Part shown: one piece after another, positions 7,454 through 14,519 of the stretch | Numbering within the stretch: position 1 is the first letter of the stretch | Layout of the letters: every line of letters starts with the position of its first letter | NCBI RefSeq assembly: GCF_002217285.1 | Contig: NZ_MUGW01000035.1 | Span: forward strand, 1-64,000 | Origin: Flavobacterium hercynium | Lineage (GTDB): Bacteria; Bacteroidota; Bacteroidia; Flavobacteriales; Flavobacteriaceae | Reading direction: 5' to 3' | Length of the DNA stretch: 64,000 bases | Notes under the pieces: generated by a model | Database searches by the model: none | Told to the model about the DNA's origin: nothing | What the model saw: the letters and a program-made list of their open reading frames with translations, nothing else | Made by a program: the position numbers and the translations under genes

Positions 7454-8452
7454 ATGAATACAATCACAGCCGCAATAACCGCTGTTGGAGCCTATGTTCC
7501 GGATTATGTACTTTCAAACAAAGTACTGGAAACTATGGTCGATACTAATGACGAGTGGATTACCACCCGTACAGGAATCAAAGAAAGAAGGATTCTAAAA
7601 GATACTGATAAAGGAACATCGTTTCTTGCTATAAAAGCAGCTCAGGATCTAATTGCTAAAGCCAATATTGATCCTTTAGAAATTGATATGATTATTATGG
7701 CAACAGCAACAGCTGATATGCCAGTAGCAGCAACAGGAGTTTATGTTGCAACAGAAATTGGTGCTACAAATGCTTTTGCATACGATTTGCAGGCAGCATG
7801 TTCTAGTTTCTTATATGGTATGTCTACCGCTGCAGCTTATGTGCAGTCAGGACGTTACAAAAAAGTATTACTAATTGGTGCAGATAAAATGTCATCGATT
7901 GTAGATTATAAGGACAGAGCAACTTGTATTATTTTTGGAGATGGAGCGGGTGCCGTTTTATTCGAACCAAATAACGAAGGCTTAGGTCTGCAAGACGAAT
8001 ACTTGCGAAGTGATGGTGTAGGACGCGATTTTCTTAAAATTCCTGCCGGAGGTTCTCTAATACCTACTACAGAAGAGACCGTAAAAAACAGACAGCACAA
8101 TATTATGCAGGACGGTAAAACCGTTTTTAAATATGCAGTAACCAATATGGCTGATGCAAGTGAATTGATCTTAAAAAGAAATAACCTGACGAATGAAGAT
8201 GTTAATTGGTTAGTTCCGCATCAGGCAAACAAACGTATCATCGATGCTACTGCCAGCAGAATGAACCTTGAAGATTCAAAAGTATTAGTAAATATTGAAA
8301 AATATGGCAATACTACTTCAGCAACGTTACCATTAGTGTTAAATGACTTTGAACACTTATTCAAAAAAGGAGATAATATTATTTTTGCCGCTTTTGGTGG
8401 AGGATTCACTTGGGGATCTATTTACCTAAAATGGGCTTACGATAAAAAATAA
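7454..8452 (+). CDS. fabH: Beta-ketoacyl-ACP synthase III
   Basis: Starts fatty-acid synthesis by condensing acetyl-CoA (or a branched primer) with malonyl-ACP. The 332-residue thiolase-fold protein has the full triad: C116 in DLQAACSSFLYG, H256 in WLVPHQANKR and N286 in EKYGNTTSATLP. The FGDGAGAVLF and C-terminal GGGFTWGS motifs are also typical. It is 23 bp upstream of accB, so initiation and malonyl-CoA supply are probably co-transcribed. Substrate preference (straight or branched primers) cannot be read from the sequence, although flavobacteria usually make iso-branched fatty acids. Confidence 0.96.
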   Translation: MNTITAAITAVGAYVPDYVLSNKVLETMVDTNDEWITTRTGIKERRILKDTDKGTSFLAIKAAQDLIAKANIDPLEIDMIIMATATADMPVAATGVYVATEIGATNAFAYDLQAACSSFLYGMSTAAAYVQSGRYKKVLLIGADKMSSIVDYKDRATCIIFGDGAGAVLFEPNNEGLGLQDEYLRSDGVGRDFLKIPAGGSLIPTTEETVKNRQHNIMQDGKTVFKYAVTNMADASELILKRNNLTNEDVNWLVPHQANKRIIDATASRMNLEDSKVLVNIEKYGNTTSATLPLVLNDFEHLFKKGDNIIFAAFGGGFTWGSIYLKWAYDKK

Positions 8453-8475
8453 ATTAAAACTAAAAACGAATCATT

Positions 8476-8964
8476 ATGGATTTAAAAGAAATTCAAAACC
8501 TAATCAAATTTGTAGCAAATTCGGGAGTTGCAGAGGTAAAGTTAGAAATGGATGATGTAAAAATCACGATTAGAACAACTTTAGAAGGAAACGTTACTGA
8601 AACTACTTATGTACAACAATTACCTGCTCAGGCTGCATTGCCACAAGCAGTTGCTCCTCAACAAGCAGCGCCAGTAGTTGTAAACGTAAATAATGAAGCT
8701 ACAGCTGCTGCTGAAGATTCGAAATATATTACTATAAAATCACCAATCATTGGAACTTTTTATAGAAAACCATCTCCGGACAAACCAGTATTTACTGAAG
8801 TAGGAAGTACTATTGCTAAAGGTGATGTTCTTTGTGTTATTGAAGCAATGAAATTATTTAACGAAATTGAATCAGAAGTTTCAGGTAAAATTGTAAAAAT
8901 TCTAGTAGACGATATGTCTCCTGTAGAATTTGATCAGCCTTTATTCTTAGTTGATCCATCATAA
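8476..8964 (+). CDS. accB: Biotin carboxyl carrier protein of acetyl-CoA carboxylase
   Basis: A 162-residue BCCP. An N-terminal helical region binds biotin carboxylase, an Ala/Pro/Gln-rich linker covers about 47-80, and the biotinyl domain covers about 85-162. Biotin is attached to K126 in VIEAMKLFNE, with the thumb region SPIIGTFYRKPSPDKP before it. It carries the carboxylated biotin between AccC and the carboxyltransferase. It lies between fabH (23 bp) and accC (99 bp). Confidence 0.96.
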   Translation: MDLKEIQNLIKFVANSGVAEVKLEMDDVKITIRTTLEGNVTETTYVQQLPAQAALPQAVAPQQAAPVVVNVNNEATAAAEDSKYITIKSPIIGTFYRKPSPDKPVFTEVGSTIAKGDVLCVIEAMKLFNEIESEVSGKIVKILVDDMSPVEFDQPLFLVDPS

Positions 8965-8968
8965 TTTT

Positions 8969-9058
8969 AGATCGTTAGATTGTTAGATTTTCAGACTTTT
9001 TTGAAAGTGTTTAAAATCTAATCATCCAATTGTCTAATTATCTAATTATCTAATTTTA
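8969..9058. repeat. Degenerate TCTAA-type intergenic repeat, accB-accC gap
   Basis: The 99-bp gap is built from variants of tctaa/ttaga (gttagattgttagatttt, then aaaatctaatcatccaattgtctaattatctaatt). The two halves are in opposite orientation, so a hairpin can form. The same word family fills other gaps in this window (31319-31540, 37935-38100, 55570-55633, 58801-58985, 62380-62485). Confidence 0.65.
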
Positions 9059-9063
9059 AAAAG

Positions 9064-10410
9064 ATGTTTAAAAAAATATTAATTGCGAATAGAGGAGAAA
9101 TTGCACTTCGTGTAATTCGTACATGTAAAGAGATGGGAATCAAAACTGTAGCAGTTTACTCTACAGCTGATGCAGAAAGTCTACATGTTAAGTTTGCTGA
9201 CGAAGCGGTCTGTATTGGTCCTCCTCCAAGTAACTTATCGTATTTGAAAATGTCAAATATTATTGCAGCTGCAGAAATTACAAATGCAGATGCAATTCAT
9301 CCAGGATATGGATTTCTTTCAGAGAATGCTAAATTCTCTAAAATTTGTCAGGAACACGGAATCAAATTTATTGGTGCTGCCCCTGAAATGATTGATAGAA
9401 TGGGAGATAAAGCTTCTGCAAAAGCAACAATGAAAGCGGCAGGAGTTCCATGTGTACCAGGTTCAGACGGATTATTAGAGTCTTTTGAGCAAACACAAAA
9501 ATTAGCTAAAGAATTTGGTTACCCGGTAATGCTTAAAGCTACTGCTGGTGGTGGTGGAAAAGGAATGCGTGCGGTTTGGAAAGAAGAAGAACTATTGAAA
9601 GCATGGGAAAGTGCGCGTCAGGAAGCTGCTGCTGCATTTGGAAATGACGGAATGTACATGGAGAAACTTATTGAAGAACCACGTCATATCGAAATTCAGG
9701 TAGTTGGAGATTCTTACGGAAAAGCATGTCACCTTTCTGAAAGAGATTGTTCTGTACAACGTCGTCACCAAAAACTGACTGAAGAAACACCTTCGCCTTT
9801 CATGACAGACGAATTACGTACTGCAATGGGAGCGGCGGCTGTAAAAGCAGCAGAGTTTATTAAATATGAAGGAGCTGGAACTGTAGAGTTTTTAGTAGAC
9901 AAACACAGAAACTTCTATTTCATGGAAATGAACACCCGTATTCAGGTAGAGCACCCAATTACGGAACAAGTAATTGATTACGATTTAATTCGTGAGCAAA
10001 TTATGGTAGCAGCCGGAATTCCAATTTCAGGTAAAAACTATTTACCGGAATTACACGCTATCGAATGTCGTATCAATGCCGAAGATCCTTATAATGATTT
10101 TCGCCCTTCACCAGGAAAAATTACGACACTTCACATGCCAGGAGGTCACGGAGTACGTTTAGATACTCACGTATATTCTGGTTATACTATTCCTCCAAAT
10201 TACGACTCAATGATTGCGAAGTTAATTACGACTGCACAATCACGTGAAGAAGCAATAAGCAAAATGCGCAGAGCTTTGGATGAATTTGTAATCGAAGGTG
10301 TGAAAACTACAATACCTTTCCACAGACAATTAATGGATGATCCAAGATACATTGCAGGAGATTATACTACTGCATTTATGGATACTTTTAAGATGAATCC
10401 AATAGAATAA
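9064..10410 (+). CDS. accC: Biotin carboxylase subunit of acetyl-CoA carboxylase
   Basis: ATP-dependent carboxylation of BCCP biotin, the first half-reaction of malonyl-CoA synthesis. The 448-residue ATP-grasp protein has the family signatures: KILIANRGEIALR at the N-terminus, HPGYGFLSENAKF, glycine-rich AGGGGKGM at 161-168, and MEMNTRIQVEHPITEQV. Length is standard. It is third in the fabH-accB-accC unit and followed by two terminators in tandem. The carboxyltransferase genes are not in this window. Confidence 0.97.
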   Translation: MFKKILIANRGEIALRVIRTCKEMGIKTVAVYSTADAESLHVKFADEAVCIGPPPSNLSYLKMSNIIAAAEITNADAIHPGYGFLSENAKFSKICQEHGIKFIGAAPEMIDRMGDKASAKATMKAAGVPCVPGSDGLLESFEQTQKLAKEFGYPVMLKATAGGGGKGMRAVWKEEELLKAWESARQEAAAAFGNDGMYMEKLIEEPRHIEIQVVGDSYGKACHLSERDCSVQRRHQKLTEETPSPFMTDELRTAMGAAAVKAAEFIKYEGAGTVEFLVDKHRNFYFMEMNTRIQVEHPITEQVIDYDLIREQIMVAAGIPISGKNYLPELHAIECRINAEDPYNDFRPSPGKITTLHMPGGHGVRLDTHVYSGYTIPPNYDSMIAKLITTAQSREEAISKMRRALDEFVIEGVKTTIPFHRQLMDDPRYIAGDYTTAFMDTFKMNPIE

Positions 10411-10414
10411 TACT

Positions 10415-10443
10415 AAGGCTGCCTTTTTAGGTAGCCTTTTTTA
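10415..10443 (+). terminator. First terminator after accC
   Basis: The stem aaggctgcc (10415-10423) pairs with ggtagcctt (10430-10438, one G-T pair) and is followed by TTTTTT. Confidence 0.8.
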
Positions 10444-10459
10444 GTTTTTACAATATTTA

Positions 10460-10502
10460 AAACCCGATAAGTTGATAAAACTTGTCGGGTTTGTTTTTTT
10501 TT
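10460..10502 (+). terminator. Second, tandem terminator after accC
   Basis: The 13-bp stem aacccgataagtt / aacttgtcgggtt (10461-10473 with 10479-10491, one wobble) is followed by TTTGTTTTTTTTT. Two terminators in a row insulate the following array from the lipid genes. Confidence 0.85.
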
Positions 10503-10516
10503 AAAACACCTCCAGG

Positions 10517-10600
10517 TAACACAATTGTGTTTACTTTTTACACACTATTTCAGTGAATTACACACTTTTTTCAATTTTTCAATTTTGGCATAATATGTCC
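10517..10600 (+). promoter_or_regulatory. Candidate enhancer and weak sigma-54-like site upstream of the PepSY-like array
   Basis: The gap 10411-10717 holds, after the two terminators, a perfect 14-bp palindrome aacacaattgtgtt (10518-10531) and two direct copies of ttacacact spaced 20 bp (10538-10546, 10558-10566). At 10586-10600 comes TGGCATAATATGTCC, a GG-N10-CC word that differs from the sigma-54 GG-N10-GC rule at one position. The order (binding sites then promoter, next to a sigma-54 activator gene) is suggestive, but the -12 mismatch keeps confidence low. Confidence 0.3.
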
Positions 10601-10717
10601 TAATCTATTATAAAATAAGCTTTTAAAGGGTTATTCGGGTCTATATTCGATTACGGCATAATAATTTCATTATCTAAAGCGTAAACAACTATTAACAATT
10701 TTAAATATATACACGTT

Positions 10718-11014
10718 ATGAAAAATTTATTTTTATCAGCCGCAATCGTTTTGGGAAGTTTAACAACATTTGCTTCTACTTCACCAATATCTAATACAAT
10801 CGTAAAATCTATTTCTATTGTAGAAGAATATACTGAAATTCAACTTTCAGAAGTACCAGCTCCAATTAATGAAGCTTTGAAAAAAGCATATCCGGATGCT
10901 GTAATTGACAAAGCATACAAAAATGAAAAAGCAGAGTATAAAATTGAAATCACAGTAGGAGACAAAGTAGGTTCTCTTTACGCTAATGCAGATGGAAGCT
11001 GGATTAAAAAATAA
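10718..11014 (+). CDS. PepSY-like small exported protein, array copy 1
   Basis: A 98-residue protein with a signal peptide (MKNLFLSAAIVLGSLTTFA, cleaved near residue 19). Its single domain has the pattern VPAPINEALKKAYPDA, KAYKNEKAEYKIEITVGDK, LYANADGSWIKK. This alternation of a short helix with a yPga motif and strands with eYkleI and a dGxwikk end is typical of periplasmic PepSY-like proteins (PF11396, beta-lactamase-inhibitor-like). It is the first of seven tandem paralogues. The first three share almost identical start regions at DNA level, so they arose by recent duplication. The exact ligand or partner is unknown. Confidence 0.85.
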   Translation: MKNLFLSAAIVLGSLTTFASTSPISNTIVKSISIVEEYTEIQLSEVPAPINEALKKAYPDAVIDKAYKNEKAEYKIEITVGDKVGSLYANADGSWIKK

Positions 11015-11066
11015 TCCAATAGCAAATATTCAATTTTACAATACTAATTAACTAAATACAACTATT

Positions 11067-11363
11067 ATGAAAAATTTATTTTTATCAGCCGCAATCGTTT
11101 TGGGAGGTCTAACAACATTTGCTTCGACTTCACCAGTTTCAAATACAATCGTTAACACAATTTCTTTTCAGGAAGAATATACTGAAGTAAAAGTTGTAGA
11201 AGTTCCTGTAGCAATTACAGATGCACTTAAAAAAGCATACCCGGATGCAATCCTTACGAAAGCATTCAAAAATGCAAAATCAGAATATAAATTAGAGGTT
11301 ACAGTAGGAGACAAAGTAGGTTCTCTTTATGCTAATGCAGATGGATCTTGGATTAAAAAATAG
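11067..11363 (+). CDS. PepSY-like small exported protein, array copy 2
   Basis: 98 residues, closest to copies 1 and 3. The first roughly 40 bases of the coding sequence are nearly identical in the three genes and the C-terminal GDKVGSLYANADGSWIKK is the same as in copy 1. The middle differs more (VKVVEVPVAITDALKKAYPDAILTKAFKNAKSEY). It carries a signal peptide and has no cysteine, membrane helix after the signal or lipobox, so a soluble periplasmic protein is expected. It lies 52 bp after copy 1. Confidence 0.85.
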   Translation: MKNLFLSAAIVLGGLTTFASTSPVSNTIVNTISFQEEYTEVKVVEVPVAITDALKKAYPDAILTKAFKNAKSEYKLEVTVGDKVGSLYANADGSWIKK

Positions 11364-11424
11364 GCATTAGATAATCTAAGACAGTAATCAAAAAATTATT
11401 CGAATTAACCAAAAAACTATTATT

Positions 11425-11721
11425 ATGAAAAATTTATTTTTATCAGCCGCAATCGTATTGGGAGGTTTTACAGCAGTTGCTTCAACTTCGCCAATTTCAA
11501 ATACAATCGTAAACACAATTCCTTTTCAGGAAGAATATACTGAAGTACAACTTTCAGAAATACCTGCTCCTATCACAGAAGCGCTTAAAAAAGCGTATCC
11601 GGATGCAGTAGTTACAAAAGCATATAAAAATGCAAGTTCACAATATAAGCTGGATGTTACCGTTGGAGATAAAGTAGGTTCTCTTTTCGCAAACGCAGAT
11701 GGATCTTGGATCAAGAAATAA
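11425..11721 (+). CDS. PepSY-like small exported protein, array copy 3
   Basis: 98 residues with a signal peptide (MKNLFLSAAIVLGGFTAVAS). The body reads EIPAPITEALKKAYPDAVVTKAYKN, ASSQYKLDVTVGDK, LFANADGSWIKK. It is the third member of the near-identical subgroup and lies 61 bp after copy 2. The repeated ctattattATGAAAAAtTTA start context suggests the same translation signals in each copy. Confidence 0.85.
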   Translation: MKNLFLSAAIVLGGFTAVASTSPISNTIVNTIPFQEEYTEVQLSEIPAPITEALKKAYPDAVVTKAYKNASSQYKLDVTVGDKVGSLFANADGSWIKK

Positions 11722-11772
11722 TCTGTCTGGTAACAGTCTAATTTATTAAATAACAATTTAAAATTTACTATT

Positions 11773-12057
11773 ATGAAAAAGTTAATCTTATCAGTGGCAA
11801 TCGTTTTAGGAGGTTTGTCAATGCACGCAGGAACTACTGATGAAACAAATCAATCAGTAGTAAAATTTCAGGATGATTATAAAGAAGTAGATGCTGTTCC
11901 GGCAGCAATCAAAACTTCACTAGATAACGAATATCCAGGTGTTAAACTTGAAAAAGCGTATGTAAACGCTAAAAAGGAATATAAAATTGAGATCAGTGTA
12001 AGAGATGTAAAATCTGTTGTGTACACAGATGTTCAGGGTAAAATCCTTAAAAAGTAA
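11773..12057 (+). CDS. PepSY-like small exported protein, array copy 4
   Basis: 94 residues, shorter between signal peptide and domain than its neighbours. The core is YKEVDAVPAAIKTSLDNEYPG, KLEKAYVNAKKEYKIEISV, VVYTDVQGKILKK. It belongs to the second, more divergent half of the array, where VPAAIK replaces PAPI. It lies 51 bp after copy 3. Function is unknown. Confidence 0.84.
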   Translation: MKKLILSVAIVLGGLSMHAGTTDETNQSVVKFQDDYKEVDAVPAAIKTSLDNEYPGVKLEKAYVNAKKEYKIEISVRDVKSVVYTDVQGKILKK

Positions 12058-12082
12058 TTTAATCCTTTAAAAACATAATACT

Positions 12083-12379
12083 ATGAAAAAGCTAATTTTA
12101 TCAGCTGCAATTCTTTTGGGAGGTTTAACCGCTCAGGCAGCAACAAGTACAGAGGTAATAGTTAAGACACAAACAGTTGTGGCGCAAGACGGATTTACTG
12201 AAGTTACATTAGATGCTGTTCCGGCAGCAGTGAAGTCAACTGTTGAAAAATCTTTTCCGGGTACGAAATTAGAAAAAGCGTACAAAAACGATAAGAACGA
12301 GTTCAAATTAGAAATCGCAACAGGCGACAAAAAGTATACTGTATTTACAGATGCTTCAGGAAACATTATCAAAAAATAA
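12083..12379 (+). CDS. PepSY-like small exported protein, array copy 5
   Basis: 98 residues with signal peptide MKKLILSAAILLGGLTAQA. Its domain reads FTEVTLDAVPAAVKSTVEKSFPGTKLEKAYKN, EFKLEIATGDKKYTVFTDASG, NIIKK. It lies 25 bp after copy 4. The start ATGAAAAAgcTAATtTTATCAGC is still alignable with the other copies, which marks the signal peptide as the best conserved DNA segment of the array. Confidence 0.84.
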   Translation: MKKLILSAAILLGGLTAQAATSTEVIVKTQTVVAQDGFTEVTLDAVPAAVKSTVEKSFPGTKLEKAYKNDKNEFKLEIATGDKKYTVFTDASGNIIKK

Positions 12380-12425
12380 TCCTTAATTTTATCAGCTAAT
12401 AGTAATTAAAAAAAATCTATTCATT

Positions 12426-12731
12426 ATGAAAAATTTAATCTTATCAGCTGTTATTATTTTAGGAGGTTTATTTATGAATGCAGAAGCTGCAACAGCAGAG
12501 AAGTCAATTTCGGCTGTTGTTAGTTTTCAGGATACATATAAAGAGATTAAACCTGAAGCGCTTCCTGCAGAGGTAAAAGCTACTCTGAAAGAGTCTTTTC
12601 CAAATGCAAAGCTTTTAAAAGCTTATGTTAATGCAAAAAAGCAATATAAATTAGAATTAAATTCTGGAGGAGAGCTTGATAGACACTTTGTTTTCACGGA
12701 TGCAAAAGGAGTTATCGCCGAGAAATTTTAA
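12426..12731 (+). CDS. PepSY-like small exported protein, array copy 6
   Basis: 101 residues, the longest copy. The domain is YKEIKPEALPAEVKATLKESFPNAKLLKAYVN, then KQYKLELNSGGELDRHFVFTDAKGVIAEKF. A small insertion (SGGELDRH) replaces the tight GDK turn, and the end is EKF rather than IKK, so this is the most divergent member. It lies 46 bp after copy 5 and 11 bp before copy 7. Confidence 0.83.
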   Translation: MKNLILSAVIILGGLFMNAEAATAEKSISAVVSFQDTYKEIKPEALPAEVKATLKESFPNAKLLKAYVNAKKQYKLELNSGGELDRHFVFTDAKGVIAEKF

Positions 12732-12742
12732 AAAAAGAAATT

Positions 12743-13039
12743 ATGAAAAAATTAATGTTATTGACAGTTATTGCTTTTAGTAGTATGTCAACTTATGCGA
12801 TTTCAACTCCGGCTGCTAACCATGTACAAAGTGTTGCGAATGTTCAGAATGACTATACAGAAGTAAGTGTTGAAGCTGTTCCGGCAGCCATCAAAACTGC
12901 TTTGCAAACTGCTTATCCAGGTGTAAAACTGGAGAAAGCGTATGTAAATGAAAAAAAAGAATACAAATTAGATATATCAGTTGGTGACCAAAAGGCTACT
13001 GTGTATTCAGATGTCAATGGCAATTGGTTGAAAATATAA
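12743..13039 (+). CDS. PepSY-like small exported protein, array copy 7
   Basis: 98 residues with a different signal peptide (MKKLMLLTVIAFSSMSTYA). The domain is YTEVSVEAVPAAIKTALQTAYPGVKLEKAYVN, then KEYKLDISVGDQKATVYSDVNGNWLKI. Only 11 bp separate it from copy 6, and a terminator follows, so it closes the transcription unit. The adjacent gene downstream codes for a sigma-54 activator that has its own start region. Confidence 0.84.
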   Translation: MKKLMLLTVIAFSSMSTYAISTPAANHVQSVANVQNDYTEVSVEAVPAAIKTALQTAYPGVKLEKAYVNEKKEYKLDISVGDQKATVYSDVNGNWLKI

Positions 13040-13071
13040 TTAGGTGAATTAGATTTATGTTTTGGTAAAAA

Positions 13072-13103
13072 AGAGATTGTTGTCCGACAATCTCTTTTTT
13101 TTT
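13072..13103 (+). terminator. Terminator closing the PepSY-like array
   Basis: A perfect 9-bp stem (agagattgt at 13072-13080 with acaatctct at 13087-13095), a 6-nt loop and a nine-base T-run. Confidence 0.9.
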
Positions 13104-13169
13104 GCAAAATTTTGTGAAAATAAAACTTTAATAGTGTTAATTTAGCAAAAAAGACTACTACACGAAATA

Positions 13170-14519
13170 ATGCCAAAGATACTACTAATAGAAGACGATA
13201 TTTCATTTTGCAAATTGTTAGAAAAATTTCTAATTAAGAAAGCCTATGAAGTAACTATCGCATTTTCAGCAGCCGAAGCAAGATTAGCCATCAAAAAAGA
13301 ATCGTTTGATTTGATTTTGACAGATCTTCGTTTGCCTGATTCTGACGGTATCGTTTTAATGTCTGAAATTAAGAGTTCTTTTCCGCAAACACCCGTTATA
13401 TTGATGACTGGTTATTCTGATGTAAATACGGCCGTAAAAGCGATCAAAAACGGTGCATCAGATTATATTTCGAAACCGTTTAATCCGGATGAGGTTTTGC
13501 TCGTAATTACGAATGCACTGCAAGCCGAACAAATTGAAGAGAAAGAACAAGCCCCTGTCAAAGGAAAAAAAGCCGTTAAAAAGCAAGCTAGCGCTGAAAA
13601 CGAATTTGTAAAAGGTATTTCGGTAGCTTCAAAAAAATTACTCGATCATATTCAGCTGGTAAGTCCTACGGATATGTCGGTTCTAATTATTGGTGAAAGT
13701 GGAACAGGAAAAGAAATCATTGCAAAAAGCATTCACCAGCAGAGTAATAGAAAAGACAATAATTTTATTGCAGTCGATTGTGGAGCCATTCCAAAAGAAT
13801 TGGCAGCAAGTGAATTCTTCGGTCACTTAAAAGGATCTTTCACAGGAGCTATTAGCGATAAAATGGGTTATTTTGAGGCTGCTAACGGAGGAACACTGTT
13901 TTTAGATGAAATAGGAAATCTTTCGTATGAAAATCAGATACAGTTGCTGCGTGCGCTTCAGGAACGAAAAATCAAACCTGTTGGAAGCAATAAAGAAATA
14001 GATGTTGATATTAGAATTATTACGGCAACCAACGAAGATTTAAGAGGAGCAGTAAGCAACGGAGATTTTCGTGAAGACTTATACCACAGGATCAACGAAT
14101 TTTCGATTCAGTCACCATCTCTTACCGAGAGAGAAGAAGATTTAATGGTTTTCGCTGATTATTTTTTAGAAAAAGCCAATCAGCAGCTTAATAAAGATAT
14201 CATTGGATTTTCTCCGGAAGTGGTAACGATTTTTCAAAACTACAATTGGCCCGGAAATTTACGTGAACTTCAAAATTGCGTAAAACGTGCTACTTTATTA
14301 TCACGAGGAAATTTTATCGAAAGCGATGTTTTGCCTGCAGAATTTTTTCAGATTCAAAAACAAAACACAAGAGGTGACTTTTCTTTATCAGAAAACGAAA
14401 AAGAAGCTATTATTCATGCCTTATCAAAAGCACAGAATAACAAATCTGAGGCAGCAAAACTACTTAAGATCACCAGAAAAACACTTTACAATAAGCTTAA
14501 GCAATACAATATAGACTAA
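13170..14519 (+). CDS. NtrC-family sigma-54-dependent response regulator
   Basis: A 449-residue, three-domain activator. The receiver (about 1-120) has D9-D10, phospho-acceptor D52 in ILTDLRLPDSDG and K102. The AAA+ domain (about 145-375) has Walker A GESGTGKE, a sigma-54-contact loop reading GSFTGA (the usual GAFTGA with one Ala-to-Ser change), Walker B GGTLFLDEIGNL, and an arginine-finger region. A Fis-type HTH closes the protein (about 400-449, NNKSEAAKLLKITRKTLYNKL). It activates RpoN-dependent promoters; rpoN itself is at 41990-43450. Its 3' end overlaps the convergent hybrid kinase gene by four bases, suggesting a fixed pair. The PepSY-like array directly upstream is a candidate target. 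Confidence 0.95.
   Translation: MPKILLIEDDISFCKLLEKFLIKKAYEVTIAFSAAEARLAIKKESFDLILTDLRLPDSDGIVLMSEIKSSFPQTPVILMTGYSDVNTAVKAIKNGASDYISKPFNPDEVLLVITNALQAEQIEEKEQAPVKGKKAVKKQASAENEFVKGISVASKKLLDHIQLVSPTDMSVLIIGESGTGKEIIAKSIHQQSNRKDNNFIAVDCGAIPKELAASEFFGHLKGSFTGAISDKMGYFEAANGGTLFLDEIGNLSYENQIQLLRALQERKIKPVGSNKEIDVDIRIITATNEDLRGAVSNGDFREDLYHRINEFSIQSPSLTEREEDLMVFADYFLEKANQQLNKDIIGFSPEVVTIFQNYNWPGNLRELQNCVKRATLLSRGNFIESDVLPAEFFQIQKQNTRGDFSLSENEKEAIIHALSKAQNNKSEAAKLLKITRKTLYNKLKQYNID

Noticed and set aside
10586..10600. Firm sigma-54 promoter call
   Set aside because: The -12 dinucleotide is CC rather than GC; it is kept only as a weak candidate.
11526..11756. Antisense ORF across PepSY-like copy 3
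   Set aside because: It is the mirror of a repeated gene, has no start context and no conserved pattern.
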